Positions 48,725 through 60,093 of a DNA stretch of 64,000 nt are shown piece after piece. The translations under genes and the position numbers were made by a program. The notes beneath the pieces were generated by a model, which ran no database searches, was not told where the DNA came from, and was given only the letters and a program-made list of their open reading frames with translations. This DNA is from Eutypa lata (taxonomy: Eukaryota; Ascomycota; Sordariomycetes; Xylariales; Diatrypaceae), in NCBI GenBank assembly GCA_022661535.1, contig JAKULF010000017.1, forward strand, positions 1-64,000, read 5' to 3'. Positions within the stretch are counted from its first letter, which is position 1. Each line of letters opens with the position of its first letter.

Positions 48725-49822
48725 CTAGCCCGCGGCATACCTGGCACTATACTCAAAAACACCTACCAGTCTCAGCAGCCTTGCTTCCTTCTCCGGGTCC
48801 AACCCGATAACCGGTTCAGCAAGAGGATCCCCCGGTCCATCCGCTTCGGGCCCTCCGTCCTCCATCCACTTCCACGTATCCCTAATAGTCTCCATGACAG
48901 GTCGAGGCTTGAATCCCTCCTTTATTGCCCTCGAGACATCCCAATTATACAAATCAGCGCGCCTCTTCTCCAACTCGGGCACCCACAGCGGCAGCTCAAC
49001 CCAGGGGCTAACACCCGCCTCCAAAACCGCCTCGGGCTCCATCCACCGAAGTTCCGAGTGGCTCCCAGTGACCGCGTTCACGCTCTCAAGGAAACACTCC
49101 ATGGTGATACCAGTCGTCTCGATATCGCCATTAACTATAAACGCGCCGCCGAGCCGTCGCTCCGCTCCTCCGATCACAAACGCAGCCACATCCCGCACGT
49201 CGACAAACTGCAGCGCGAGGTCCCTCGGGCAAGGCGCCAGCGTCGGCCCGCCGCGGCGCAGACGCCGCAGCCACCAGGGCAGTCGAGCGCCGTTCTTCAG
49301 ACGCTCGTGAGGGCCTAGTATGACGCCTGGCCGGACGATCAGGACGGCGACGTTGTTACCATCGGCGGCGGCGGCGGTTCCTTCAACGGCTGCAATTTCG
49401 CCGCCGCGCTTGACGAACGCATACGGTGATGCCGTTTCGGCTCCGGGCTTGTCGACGTCGTAGAGGGGCGTGTCCTCGTTGAAGAGCGTGTTCGAGGGTG
49501 ATGGCGATGGCGGATCATGCACGCTTATGCTGGATATGTTCGTGTAGTGGTGGGCCACGCGACCCCGCAGTGCGGTCACGGCGCTGGAGACGGCGGACGG
49601 GTCCCCGCTCCATGTGTCGATGACGGCGTCGAAGGATAGACCGGCGAGGTTCGCGTATCCGCTGCCGTTGGGAGCTAGACGGTCCCCGGTGATGGGGACG
49701 GTGCCTTCTAGTGCGGCTTTCGAGCCGCGGTTGAAGGTCGTCACGTGGTGGCCCCGTGCGAGCGCCTCGAGGGCGATGGTGCGGCCGACAAAGCCTGTGC
49801 CGCCGAGGATGAGCACGCGCAT
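48725..49822 (-). CDS. NAD-dependent epimerase/dehydratase-like protein, 365 aa
   Basis: An intronless frame with the Rossmann motif GGTGFVGRTI at residues 7-16 and FNRG at about 31-34, followed by DAVIDTWSGDP, YTNISSISVHD, SPYAFVKRGGEIAAVE (the Y-x3-K catalytic pair) and LIVRPGVILGP. These mark an extended short-chain dehydrogenase. The nearest style is the bacterial and actinobacterial reductase family that starts MRVLILGGT, not the classic UDP-sugar epimerases. The frame is GC-rich and has no intron, unlike most neighbours, which would fit acquisition from bacteria, but it could equally be an old fungal gene. The substrate is unknown. Confidence 0.75.
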   Translation of the reverse strand: MRVLILGGTGFVGRTIALEALARGHHVTTFNRGSKAALEGTVPITGDRLAPNGSGYANLAGLSFDAVIDTWSGDPSAVSSAVTALRGRVAHHYTNISSISVHDPPSPSPSNTLFNEDTPLYDVDKPGAETASPYAFVKRGGEIAAVEGTAAAADGNNVAVLIVRPGVILGPHERLKNGARLPWWLRRLRRGGPTLAPCPRDLALQFVDVRDVAAFVIGGAERRLGGAFIVNGDIETTGITMECFLESVNAVTGSHSELRWMEPEAVLEAGVSPWVELPLWVPELEKRRADLYNWDVSRAIKEGFKPRPVMETIRDTWKWMEDGGPEADGPGDPLAEPVIGLDPEKEARLLRLVGVFEYSARYAAG

Positions 49823-50605
49823 TAGGTATGGTGTCTTCTGGGTAACTAAGTAGGTGTTGGTATGCTAGGGTTTTGGAGCGGGAGAGGGTAAAGAGAGAAC
49901 TATTCTTGGGCTGGATGGAGAAGGAGGGGTCTTTTCGGATGATTGACTCAAATATGAGAGTTATATATCTAGTGTGTTGAGGAACATCAAGGTATGTGGG
50001 ACTTGAAGACACACGGTGTTCATGTTGTTTAGATGGTTTACCTGCTCAGGCTATTGCAATGTTACAGAGTTAACCCTGCACCGAGTTAGGCTGCTGGGTA
50101 GCATCGTAAGCACAGCAGTCAGCCGGCATACATCGGCTTGGTGGGCAAGCCGGGGGCTCTAGGATGAAGCGCTCCGGAGGCACTCTATTCTCATGCTGAT
50201 CGGGAGAATTATATCGTAGACCGTACACCGGACTTGTTTAGTCTCTAGATATAACGATTAACCTGCATTCATGTTAAGTATCAACTAAAATATGTAATTA
50301 GGAATAACCGTCGCTATTGTAAGGTCGGATATATGATTCTTTTACCTACGTGATTTGAACCTAATTATTCTGAAGTGTAAGAATTCGCTTCGACTGGACC
50401 CTAGGCCATTCTCTCAAGTTGGTGTGCGATAACTAGGAGCTATCGCATTCGTCGCTATTAGTAAGTATGCATCGCACTTGTGTGAATATGATCTATTACA
50501 CTTTATATCTTCTATTAACACACTATATATTACCTATTACTATGGGCAGCTCTCCGTTGTCCTTACCACGAAACATTAGTGTAGCATATATAGTTAGCAG
50601 GTAGC
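49823..50605. other. Intergenic region without a supported gene
   Basis: No coding signal; the first 150 bp should be the promoter of the epimerase gene, and the end should carry the 3' UTR of the GGT gene. Confidence 0.55.
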
Positions 50606-52458
50606 TTAAACAGCAAAACCACCCGAGTTCTTCTGCCTCGGCTCTCCAGCGGCCTCAAACGTGCCGTTCGGCAAGAGTCTCAGGCCCTGTGCCGTGCTCC
50701 CTCCCGGCGCAGTCCACGTGACGTTGTGGCCGAGAGACGCCAGGTAGGAGGCGGTGCCGTTGTCATAGGCCCACTCGAGGGAGACCTGGTTGGGGCTGAG
50801 CTGGTCGTGCAAGCGGGGGGCAGCGAGGGCTTCCGCGGCCGTCATACCGAGGTCGAGGACGTTACGCACGTTCTGCAGCGTGGCCGTGATGATGCGGCTG
50901 CCGCCCGCCGACCCAATGGCGTAGTAGAGGCGGCCGTCGGGCGTCTCGACGATGGTCGGCGAGATGGACGATAGCGGGCGCTTGCCCGGACGGACGAAGT
51001 TCGCGGGCGACGGGATGTACCCGAAGGCGTTGCTCGAGCCCGGGATCGAGAAGTCGTTCATCTCGTTGTTCATGATCACGCCGGTCTCGGGCACCATGAC
51101 GCGCGAGCCGAAGAGCAGGTTGACCGTCGTCGTGAGCGTCACGGCCATGCCGCTCTGGTCCGCCGTCACGATGTGGCTCGTGCCCGGGGTCTCCAGGCTC
51201 TCTATGCCGTCCGGGTCGTAGTACGACACGTTCTGGGTCCGGAAGTCGGAGATCCTGGACCGGATCTCCGCCGCCACCTCGTCGGATACCATGCTCTTCT
51301 GGTACTCGGCGAGTCCCTCGACGAAGGAGGGATCGCCCAGCTCGGTGCGCTGGCCGTAGGCGAATCGCATGGCTTCGTCTAGTCGGTGGGTCGATAGGTT
51401 GACGGCGGCTGGGTCGCTGAATCCCTCGTACCCGTCTAGGATTTTCAAGGTGCTGAGCGCGACCGCGCCGCTAGACGGGGCGCTGCCGCTGGTGGCCTTG
51501 TGTCCGCGGTAGGTTATCTCGGCCGGCTCGCGGATGGCGACTGTGTAGTTCTTCAGGTCGTCAAGAGTCATGGTGCCGTTCTTCCCAGTCAATGCAGCGA
51601 TAGTGGCCTTTGCTATGGCTCCCGTATAGAACGCATCGGGTCCCTGGGTGGCGATGACTTCCAATGTGTCGGCGTAACGCTTCCGCGTGATGGTCTCACC
51701 TAGCTTGACTATCTCGCCGTTCGGGGCGAAGTCGATAGCCCAGCTGGGGTCATCCGCGAGAAACTCGTTATCGGAGACGGAGGCGATGTATCTAGCAAGA
51801 TCTTCAGTGACCTCGAAGCCAAAACGGGCGACCTTGATAGCGGGAGCCAGAACGTCAGCCCAAGGAAGGACTCCGTAGTTCTTGTGAATGTGCTCAAGAC
51901 CCCGAACTTCACCGGGGACACCACTAGGGACCAAATCAGCAACTGATTTCCTTCTGCGTTAAGTATAGGTATTGGTATTTGGGTGGACGCATACCTAGCA
52001 AGACCTCCGTATAGACTAGCATCCGTGTTATTCGTGTACATGTCCTCATAGGCCGCCGCGGGTGCCATCTCTCTGAAATCGATGAATTCCTACATTATAA
52101 GGTTTAGCTGCTGATTTCTCTCACAAGACGAGCTCGAAACTGGACGCCAAGAATACTCAATGAAGCAAGGTAGTGAACGTACATATTTGCCCTCGCTGCT
52201 GCGAACGAGCGCAAAACCGCCGCCGCCGATGCCGCTGTGATACATGCCAATGACCCCGACACAGAAGACAGTGCCAACCATGGCATCAGCAGCATTGCCT
52301 CCAGCTTCGAGAAGGTCGGTCCCGATGTGTGAGCACACGGCACTCTCAGATGCGACAGCGCCAAGCTTCGGACCGTAACACGACGGCGCTGCGACGGCAG
52401 ATTGCGCCAGTAGTGAGAGCTGAAGCCCCGCGACTGCGATCTTGCTAAGGTACGCCAT
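50606..52458 (-). CDS. GGT: Gamma-glutamyltransferase (GGT), 562 aa
   Basis: Three exons, 52,458-52,183, 52,089-51,995 and 51,923-50,606, with introns of 93 and 71 bp (GTACGT and GTATGC donors). The protein starts with a signal peptide (to about residue 24), then GAVASESAVCSHIGTDLLEAGGNAADAMV, and GMYHSGIGGGGFALV, the characteristic GGT motif. The catalytic Thr of the small subunit is in TPGTSHIVTADQSG, and PETGVIMNNEMNDFSIPG and PGKRPLSSISPTIV follow, with the conserved GSAGGSRI. GGT hydrolyses glutathione and transfers its gamma-glutamyl group, usually in the vacuole or at the cell surface. The frame is continuous across both introns. Autocleavage should lie just before the Thr. Confidence 0.93.
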
Positions 52459-53815
52459 GGTGCAAGAGAGGAATGAAGCGACAAAGCAACAAAGCAACCT
52501 AGAGACCGATAGGAGAGAGAGAGAGAGAGAGAGCGACTGCTCCAAGTGCAAAGCTATATAAGAAGCTAGATTGACTGAGCGTTACTACACCTGAAGCACA
52601 TCCCTCTACGAAAATCGCGTCTGCGGCACGAGGGTCGCGTGTGGTTTATCTATTCGAAATTGAAGCCGGGCAAAGCTGCCAAGGAAGCGGGAGCACAACC
52701 CCTGCTATCATTCGAGGACAAGATGCCGATCCGCAGCAGCAGCAACTAGCTGGGGATCGCAAGGCTTAAAATAGTTAGATGAGTTGCGCCATCTACGTTA
52801 GACAAGGTTGAATAGGTGATGAATGTTACAAGGCAATTGCATCTCTTCACCGAGACCTCGGACCAATTGCATTAGCTTTTCAGCGAAGATTACGCCGCCC
52901 TCTTATATGTTATGGCCATTGGGTTCTACGAAGTCGTTAACCTTTCTTCTTATGCTTAGATTGAAGCTTCCATGAGGTATGTAGGTAGCCACGTACAATA
53001 CGTAGGTAACCGTAGCTGCAGCTGCAGCCACGGGAGAGCATGAAGGAAATACCGGCCGAATCCCGCATCCCCTGCGTATTATGCTGCGGGGGGGTCTTAT
53101 CGAGGGACGAGTATTCGCCAATGGAATATACGCGGGACCTAGAGCTATCAAGTTCTATATTATCATTACGCATGCAATCAGAGAAATCTTCAACGGCCCA
53201 GCCGCTTTGTGGAGAAGCCGTCGTGACCTTCCGTTTTGGGCAGACTAAAGCTTTAAAGCTCTGAAGCTTAGCAATACACAATGTAATGCGGTGATTGTTT
53301 GCGACCCAGCTATCTACCTAACCAATAACAGAAGATGGGATTCACTTATGTAACCATAATCAATCTAAGCTATAAATTCAAATTCTAACAGTCTATGGCG
53401 AAAAAGGATTCAATCCCAGCCATGACGCAATTGTTAGTTCTATTATCTAGTCAAGGTCTTGAGAATCCGTCACGTTGTTTAGCAAATTGCAAACCAACAT
53501 AGGTAGGTCGAAGGCCAGTTATGAATTATAGACGGAGTACGTCTTATATGCATCGTCAGATACTCTATATCCAGACTTATCTTGTTATAATATCAACCGT
53601 CATACACTTCTTCCTGTGATGATAAGCGATTGTATCGTTACGAGGAGGGGGAAGGGGTGATGTAGGTAAGAACCAGTATGCGCCGAACTTAGGATTGACA
53701 ATCCATCATATGACCAACATGGTCAAACCACATTTAGAGCGAGACTAAACAGTTGTAATCTAAGTATATATATATATATACCTAGGACGGGACATCTCGA
53801 GCGCGTACCACAATA
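52459..53815. other. Intergenic region without a supported gene
   Basis: A (GA)n run at 52,515-52,533 lies in the 5' leader of the GGT gene. Two overlapping frames at 52,903-53,281 lack domain features. A TATATATATATATA run is at 53,766-53,779. Confidence 0.55.
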
Positions 53816-55722
53816 TCAAAGCTTCGCCTTAATTGCGACCCCACCAATCTCTCCTTTCCTCTCCCCCTTCTCCTTCTCCTTCTTCTCCTCCTCCTCTTCC
53901 GCTCTCTTCCTCTTCCTCTGCCACCCTCCAATCTTAGTAGCCACCATGCCGGTCCAGACCTCGAGCCACTTCTTATCGAAGGGAGGCAGGACGCGCCCCG
54001 TAGTCCCTGGCTCCGGGTCGCCGGCGATGGCGCGCAGGAGCTCGAAGTACTCCTCGAAGTCCGGGCCGACCGCATAGAAGTTCTTGCCCTCGCCGCGGAC
54101 GAGGATCCGCTGGCGCTCCCACTCGAGCTGCTCCGGCACCGACGGTAGGGCCTTCTTCGCCCGCCCGGCTAGCGATCGCGCTACCGCCACTGCTTGCCAC
54201 TCGTACATGCGGAAGGTGAAGCCGCCGCCATTCTGGGGTCACGTTGGTTAGTACGTTAGATAGTTGTCAAAACGTGCGATATTGGCTAGGTCAGGTTGTC
54301 TTTGGATTTGTCTGGGCATGACGATGGGACGTGAAGACAAAAAAAGAAAGGAGTTCGGGGCCTACTCACCTGGCCGACGAATGTCAGCGTCGGATCCTCG
54401 ATATTGAACACGTGCTGGTATACGCCGGGCAGCCGTCGATGTGCTCTCTTGATGCGTTTCTGCACCTCTGGGAGATACGGCAGACTGAACTGGTAGCCCG
54501 TACCGAAAACCACATGGTCAACTCCATCCAGGTGAGATTCGTCCGCAAAATGAATGCGGCCAGTGTCGGCGTCGAATTGGGTAATTTCCTTCTTCAGCGC
54601 AATATGCGGATGATCGAACGGCTCCCACCCGAACGCTGGTATGGGATCGCCCCTCAGTGCAGAATAGACGGGAGCCTGAGCATAGGCTAAGATCTCGTGG
54701 ACGACCTCGTGTGAGGACACCGACCCACCGACGACGACCACGCGCTGTACGTTGTTTGTTTAGTGCGGATTCCCCCACAGCATCAAAAAAATGATTAGGT
54801 AGGTAGGTAGGTAGGTAGGTAGTAATCGACGTACCTTCCCCGCGAAGCCAGGCGCGTTGCGGAAGTTCTTGCTGTGCAGAATCCTCCCGGGAAACCGCTC
54901 GTCGTACTCGGCCAGGCCCGGGATGCCGGGGAACCACGGGACGTTGTAGTGGCCGGATGCGACGACCAGGGCGTCGAACCGCTCGCGCCACCAGTAGTTC
55001 TTCCCGGAGTCTTCCTTGCGGAGGGTCAAGACCCACTCGCCGTTGATCTTCTTGGCCCTCTCCACCGTGGTGTTGAGCTCGAGCCGCTTGTCATGGCCGC
55101 CGCGCAGGAATATCCCCTCGACCCACTCCCGGATCACCGTGTGGTGCCGAAATGGCGCGGGAGACCCGTACTCGGCCAGTGTGCGCTCCGATAGCTTCTC
55201 GGGGAACGGCTCCTGCGTGTAACTCATAATCTCCGGTGTAATGTTACTATGCAGATTTTCATCTGTACATCAATAGCCGGTATTAGCGCATGCGTGCCCA
55301 CTAGCTATGCATAATCCATCCCTTTTGAAGTTACACCTCGGAAGGAATATTAATTGTGAGCAAGAGTAACAAAAGAAAGACATCCGAGCGACGGCTAGGG
55401 TTGATTGCATTGAGAATCACTCACGAATGGCGGTATCGGAGAAACGGATCTGGTAGCTGTTGACTGCCTCAGATATGGGCGTTACCGCCGGTAGCACCTC
55501 AGGAATCGGAGGGGCTTCGTCGACAGCATTATTCAACAGAGCCCTCAGAGAAGGTATCTTCGACGGCAGGTGTGGTGTATAGTTCCACGTGCCGCCAATG
55601 GCCGCTCTTCTATCGAAGACCCGAATAGTCTCGAACGCCTGCTCTTTCACCAGGGCGTCCACGGCGATGGCCCCTGCAGGCCCAGCTCCCACAACCGCAA
55701 CTCGTCGGGCTTTGAAGGTCAT
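53816..55722 (-). CDS. Flavin-containing monooxygenase-like protein, 505 aa
   Basis: Four exons, 55,722-55,425, 55,262-54,835, 54,744-54,370 and 54,232-53,816, with introns of 162, 90 and 137 bp. The FAD motif is VAVVGAGPAGAIAVDAL and is followed by IGGTWNY. HENLHSNITPEIM and the FMO-type segment ASGHYNVPWFPGIPGL come next, then FPGRILHSKNFR. The NADP-binding motif is VVVVGGSVSSHEVVHEI, with GGSVSS in place of the usual GxGxSG. The FGTGYQFSLPYLP stretch is the ATGY-like motif of the family. The last 25 residues are a Lys/Glu/Arg run, probably expanded from a repeat. These enzymes oxygenate N or S atoms; the substrate is unknown. A (GGTA)n microsatellite lies in intron 2. Confidence 0.85.
54795..54822. 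repeat. (GGTA)n microsatellite in an intron of the flavin monooxygenase gene
   Basis: About seven TAGG/GGTA units, directly next to the splice donor of intron 2 (54,834) on the minus strand. Confidence 0.8.
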
Positions 55723-56363
55723 CTTGCTATGCTAGACGAAGATTAAAAACTTCTCTGAGTAAGACGTAAGCCCGTTCGATCTATGATTGTTCCCAATGCT
55801 CTCACACCGCTACGGTCAAGTCGAGTTGGGCAAACCTCAATAACACTCCTCCGAACGGCGGGCAGTCAAGCGTTATAAACCACCGGCACTGGATGTCGTG
55901 ATACATGATAAGCTCCACTCTAGAGCCAATTATATGGCCCAATTGCTTGAACAACAGTAGTTACTTGTCCTAGAGACATATGACGCCATTCTAGCCAATC
56001 GCACGTGAGTTATTTCTATCGCAAAGAACGTTGACATATCGGCGGCGCTGCATGGAGCACGCCATATGTGCAGGACCCCGAGCGGAGCTTGCTAATAGAT
56101 ATCTCGAGTGCGGGACAGGGCTGCTTTACTCATCGGCATGTAGTGTAAACATTCATTCGTTCATTCACCCCACCTAGTTGGTGTAAGCCATTGGATCAAC
56201 TGCTCAGGATGGGAGGAAGATGTTTTTAGGAGGCAGCCCCCTTGGGGGAAATCTTGAGACTGTATCGTAAATTAATTTATTAGGCTTGACTAGGTGGCTT
56301 CTCCTGCAACTTCACATCTAGATTCTGGCCAGAACCTGTATACCCAAATATAGACACCAAATA
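55723..56363. other. Intergenic region without a supported gene
   Basis: It should hold the promoter of the flavin monooxygenase gene and the terminator of the next. Nothing else was seen. Confidence 0.55.
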
Positions 56364-58205
56364 CTAGATAACACTGAGTCTTGCTACAGATGGATCGTGA
56401 TCACTGACGGCGTCGTCATAGTTCAACCATGTATTAACATGCACATGCTCGTAGCGGGGCGATCTCCTGGCGATCTTCCGAGACACGTACATGTGGTCGA
56501 GCTGCTGGCAATTCGAATCGTACAGGTAGGTGTATCTCTCGACTTCAGGGACGCCTGCCGCCACGTCGAGGTCGACTAGACCGGAGTACTCCGTAAATAC
56601 CCCCAAGGGTTCTACGAAGGCGAACTCGTTGAAGTCACCGGCAACAATGACGGCAGCATTGGAGTCGTATTTCAAGATTTCGGAGACGAAATTGGCCGTG
56701 ATGTTCCCCTGGGCGGTTCTCTTCTCGACGCCTTTGTTGACAGGCGGTCGGGCATCACCATGGATGGTAGTACTGCCCCCCTTTGACCCAAAATGGACGT
56801 TAACAGTGAAGAAGTCAGACAGGCGGCATAGTATGCTCTTGAATTCCCAGTGCGCTACCAAGGGCTTCCGGCTGTCACTCCAAGCCGAGTTACTTGGGTC
56901 GATACGTCCGGGGTTGAAGTTGAGAGTTGGACCAGACAGAAATCCGGATCCCTTCTGAACACTGACGGCGTCCGTAGCTGAGCCCGGATTGGGGTTCTTT
57001 AATCGAAGCACAGACGGATTGTAAAGGTAAGACGTGCGAATGTTACCACCAGGTGCACCGCCATCCTTATTGTTTTCGGGGGCAATGTCAACGAACGCAT
57101 ACCTCCACCCAGTCAATTCAGCAGTAGCATTGATTAGAGTATTAATAGACTCATCGGCGGAGACAACGCCATTGTTAGTTTCACCGTTGTTGTCTTGCAC
57201 CTCCTGGAGGAAGAGTAGGTCAGGGGCATCCAAGTACTTTGCGATGTGCTCAGCTCGACCCTCCAGTTCCGGGCTGCCAGGATAGAAATTCTCGATATTG
57301 TAGCTCCCGACAGTCAACGCAGCGCAGCTCCCCTTCAAAAGGAATTTCTGTGGATCAGGAAGAACTGGTGAGGGGGTCTCCTTGACGACGAGTGAGGTAG
57401 TGGGGAGGATGCGATAGAAGCCGAAAGCTTGGTAGACAACTCCTGTAATATCCTCGAGTTTGTCACCGAGCTTGCCGTCATCTGGATTGCTCGTGCCATC
57501 TAAGGGGGTACCGATGATAATTGCCTCGGGATTAGCATCTCCGGAACGCATTGTCAAGCCACCCCGGCGATTGAGACCAGTCACTGGCCATTCACCAACA
57601 ACCCAGGTGTCACCATATTGATTAGGCTTGGCGATAGCTCGTGGGTTCTTGATAGTAACAAGTTCACCCATCAAACTCTCCCAGAAATCAATGCCAAAAT
57701 TGTCTGGCTGAAGCTCAGGATTGGCGGTTGAGACTCTGCCCGCATCATTAGGCACACCGAATATCCCACCAACATCGAGAGAGGAAAAATCCTGGGTTGG
57801 GGGGTTCGAAGTGTCCTTCCCAATCTCGACAGGTGCGACAGGATGCCCGCTTGACAATATAGTGATGTTTTGAGGGCGGCTGATCTCGGTAAGATAGTTA
57901 TAAGCATTGCTTGAGCGATACTCTTGAACAGTGCCGCTTAAGGCGACGATGTCTCCCGTGGTGAAATTACCAAGATTAGAACCATAAATGTAGATGGATT
58001 CGGAAGTCCTAGAGTCTTCGTCGGGTTCAAGAGATCGAATCCAGAAGCCGCTATTATAGCGGGCAGTGACCAAACCGGAGATATTGACACTTTGCCCATT
58101 ATATGACGATAGGAATCTTGGCCCATTGACTTCGGCAATAGACTGCGCCAAAGCGACGGGAGAAAGTGCCGTGATAGCGCATAGAGCCTGAACTGTCGGT
58201 TTCAT
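56364..58205 (-). CDS. Secreted endonuclease/exonuclease/phosphatase-fold protein, 613 aa
   Basis: An intronless frame; the start is taken at 58,205, giving the signal peptide MKPTVQALCAITALSPVALA. Upstream in-frame ATGs would precede it with a non-signal segment. The N-terminal part (about 30-290) is beta-rich, with an OB-like NGQSVNISGLVTARY stretch as in bacterial ExeM/NucH-type nucleases. The catalytic domain follows with SYNIENF, DLLFLQEVQDNNG, NVHFGSKGG, VIVAGDFNEF, LDHMYVS and SDHDPSVA, the Asn/Glu, Asp-Asn and His motifs of this superfamily. It should degrade DNA or phosphoesters outside the cell. The exact substrate cannot be told from sequence. Confidence 0.85.
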   Translation of the reverse strand: MKPTVQALCAITALSPVALAQSIAEVNGPRFLSSYNGQSVNISGLVTARYNSGFWIRSLEPDEDSRTSESIYIYGSNLGNFTTGDIVALSGTVQEYRSSNAYNYLTEISRPQNITILSSGHPVAPVEIGKDTSNPPTQDFSSLDVGGIFGVPNDAGRVSTANPELQPDNFGIDFWESLMGELVTIKNPRAIAKPNQYGDTWVVGEWPVTGLNRRGGLTMRSGDANPEAIIIGTPLDGTSNPDDGKLGDKLEDITGVVYQAFGFYRILPTTSLVVKETPSPVLPDPQKFLLKGSCAALTVGSYNIENFYPGSPELEGRAEHIAKYLDAPDLLFLQEVQDNNGETNNGVVSADESINTLINATAELTGWRYAFVDIAPENNKDGGAPGGNIRTSYLYNPSVLRLKNPNPGSATDAVSVQKGSGFLSGPTLNFNPGRIDPSNSAWSDSRKPLVAHWEFKSILCRLSDFFTVNVHFGSKGGSTTIHGDARPPVNKGVEKRTAQGNITANFVSEILKYDSNAAVIVAGDFNEFAFVEPLGVFTEYSGLVDLDVAAGVPEVERYTYLYDSNCQQLDHMYVSRKIARRSPRYEHVHVNTWLNYDDAVSDHDPSVARLSVI

Positions 58206-60093
58206 GATGACTCTGGTTTCCCCAAGTAATAGGCGGAAATGCATAGATTGGAAGCACCTGTCGTAATAGAGACCTAAGGGTAAGTCTTCGCACTTCACCT
58301 TCAAGGGGGAGTCACATAGTTATATCTGCGTTTCTAGTCCTTACCTACAATGGAGAGATAACGAGGTCGGCCATCGTGGTCTCGACTCGAACATTGGAAC
58401 GCCATGTTGATAGACCAAGAAGTTAGATAGCAATGCCAAGGTCAGTCTAAGGAAAACTCAAATATCTCTGAATGGTTCATTATCGTCATGATCTGGGCTT
58501 GGCAGGGTCGTGGTCAGGGAACACACGTGGATTGGTTAGCCTATCCGTAAGAAGCAGGTCGTTGAGCTGAGGAGCCATACGGTCGGAGTTCTAGACATGC
58601 ACGATATGCATGTGATCTTGTTCATGCCTTGCTTCGCACTACCTACCTATACATAATATGTAACTACTTACCTATATAGTTCGTTTAGACGCGACTAGAC
58701 TAATGGCTAATGATACATAGGTACCTAGGTAGGTAGGCAAGCAGGTATATCTATCGAGGGGAATTTGCGTGGCGCAAGAGAGGATTGGGAAGGTTGATGA
58801 GTGAAGAAGAGGATTAACTAGTGGATTTAGAGCGACCCCTACAGCGTATGTAAGTGGCCTAAGTAGTTCACATCTAACTTTAATAGTAGAGGTAGTTGCC
58901 TCGACCCCTAATTTTGCCTTCTTCTTCTGTAGGTAGGAAGTTATAGACTTGAAAGGGAACTATGACATATCAAAAAAGAAGAAGAAAAAGAGAGTCTGAT
59001 TGTCAGACTCGTTATTTTTTACCGTTAAAACCAACTACATAACTAGCTCTAATGGGCTCCCCGGGTTATGTATGACATGGATCTTTGAGCCTAGGACTTA
59101 TAGCGGTGACCCCTGGTTTGGCGCGTTCTTGTCAAGTTGTATTTGCCTCTTGGGGAGGCATCTCCGACAAATTCATCAACGATTGAAATGACTAAATGTG
59201 ATTAGAGTGATTATATGAGACGTAGCCTCCGGAGATCGTATTCCTTATCGTCAAGGCGCTACCTAACAATTAAAACATTCTAACATATGTGTACTATGGA
59301 AACAAGAAAACCCGGTCTCAATCTGTCTGGTTTTCCTATGGCTTGATGCCAATCTAGATGATTTTGATCCCATCTGGAACTTATTATTCGTTTACTTATT
59401 TCAGGAATAAAATACGTATAGATGAATAATTGACTACATGAAGTCATGGACACGCGATGATGGCTACTATGCTCGTTGTACGGCCCGCTTCCTTCATCCG
59501 CGTTGCAAGCCTCATATGCAGGTAAAAGCTTGGCACCCCTCAAAACACCCATGGACTTGATTTGATTGGACGTTGAGGCCATCCCCAATGTCCGGTTATC
59601 TCGATAACATTGGAGACGAGGCAAAAAACAGCAGCTGCCTTTCTTTCAGCACCGAGCTACCTAGGTAAGTTATTGCTCCTTATCGACGTCGTCGACATCC
59701 GATATCCGATTGCCGATCCTTGAAATGCTTAACCTTCTTACTAGGTAAGTATGTAACTAACTAACTTCCTCCCTATCCTGTGCCTGTGCCGGCGGGTCCG
59801 CGCAGCTGGCGCTGACAGCAAATGGATTGAGAGGGGACACCGGTGACCTCTAGCCAATCGTATCAACATCGCCATTGCGAGATAATGACAAGGGGTGCTT
59901 TTGGTAGGAGTAGATAAACCTCAATGAATTCCGGCATGGACGATGTTCTTCTTTGCCTGGACGAGTCTGCCGAACCTAGTCAACTCACTTCCGTCTCGTC
60001 CCCTAGGTTGTCAGGTCGCCCTCTTTCGCCTTGACAGTTCCTCTCATTACTAGTTGAGACTCAACCTAGTTAGTAAAGGGACCATCTTTCACC
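58206..60093. other. Intergenic region without a supported gene
   Basis: It contains several CTAGGTA motifs: GTACCTAGGTAGGTAGGC (58,721-58,738), CTACCTAGGTAAGT (59,657-59,670) and CTAGGTAAGT (59,741-59,750). Short frames near 59,000 and 59,300-59,600 are not convincing. The last 100 bp form the leader of the SurE gene. Confidence 0.6.

Noticed and set aside
54518..55036. 172-codon minus frame over the flavin monooxygenase
   Set aside because: A shadow in another frame of the real exons; Arg/Pro/Gly-rich composition is typical of such shadows.
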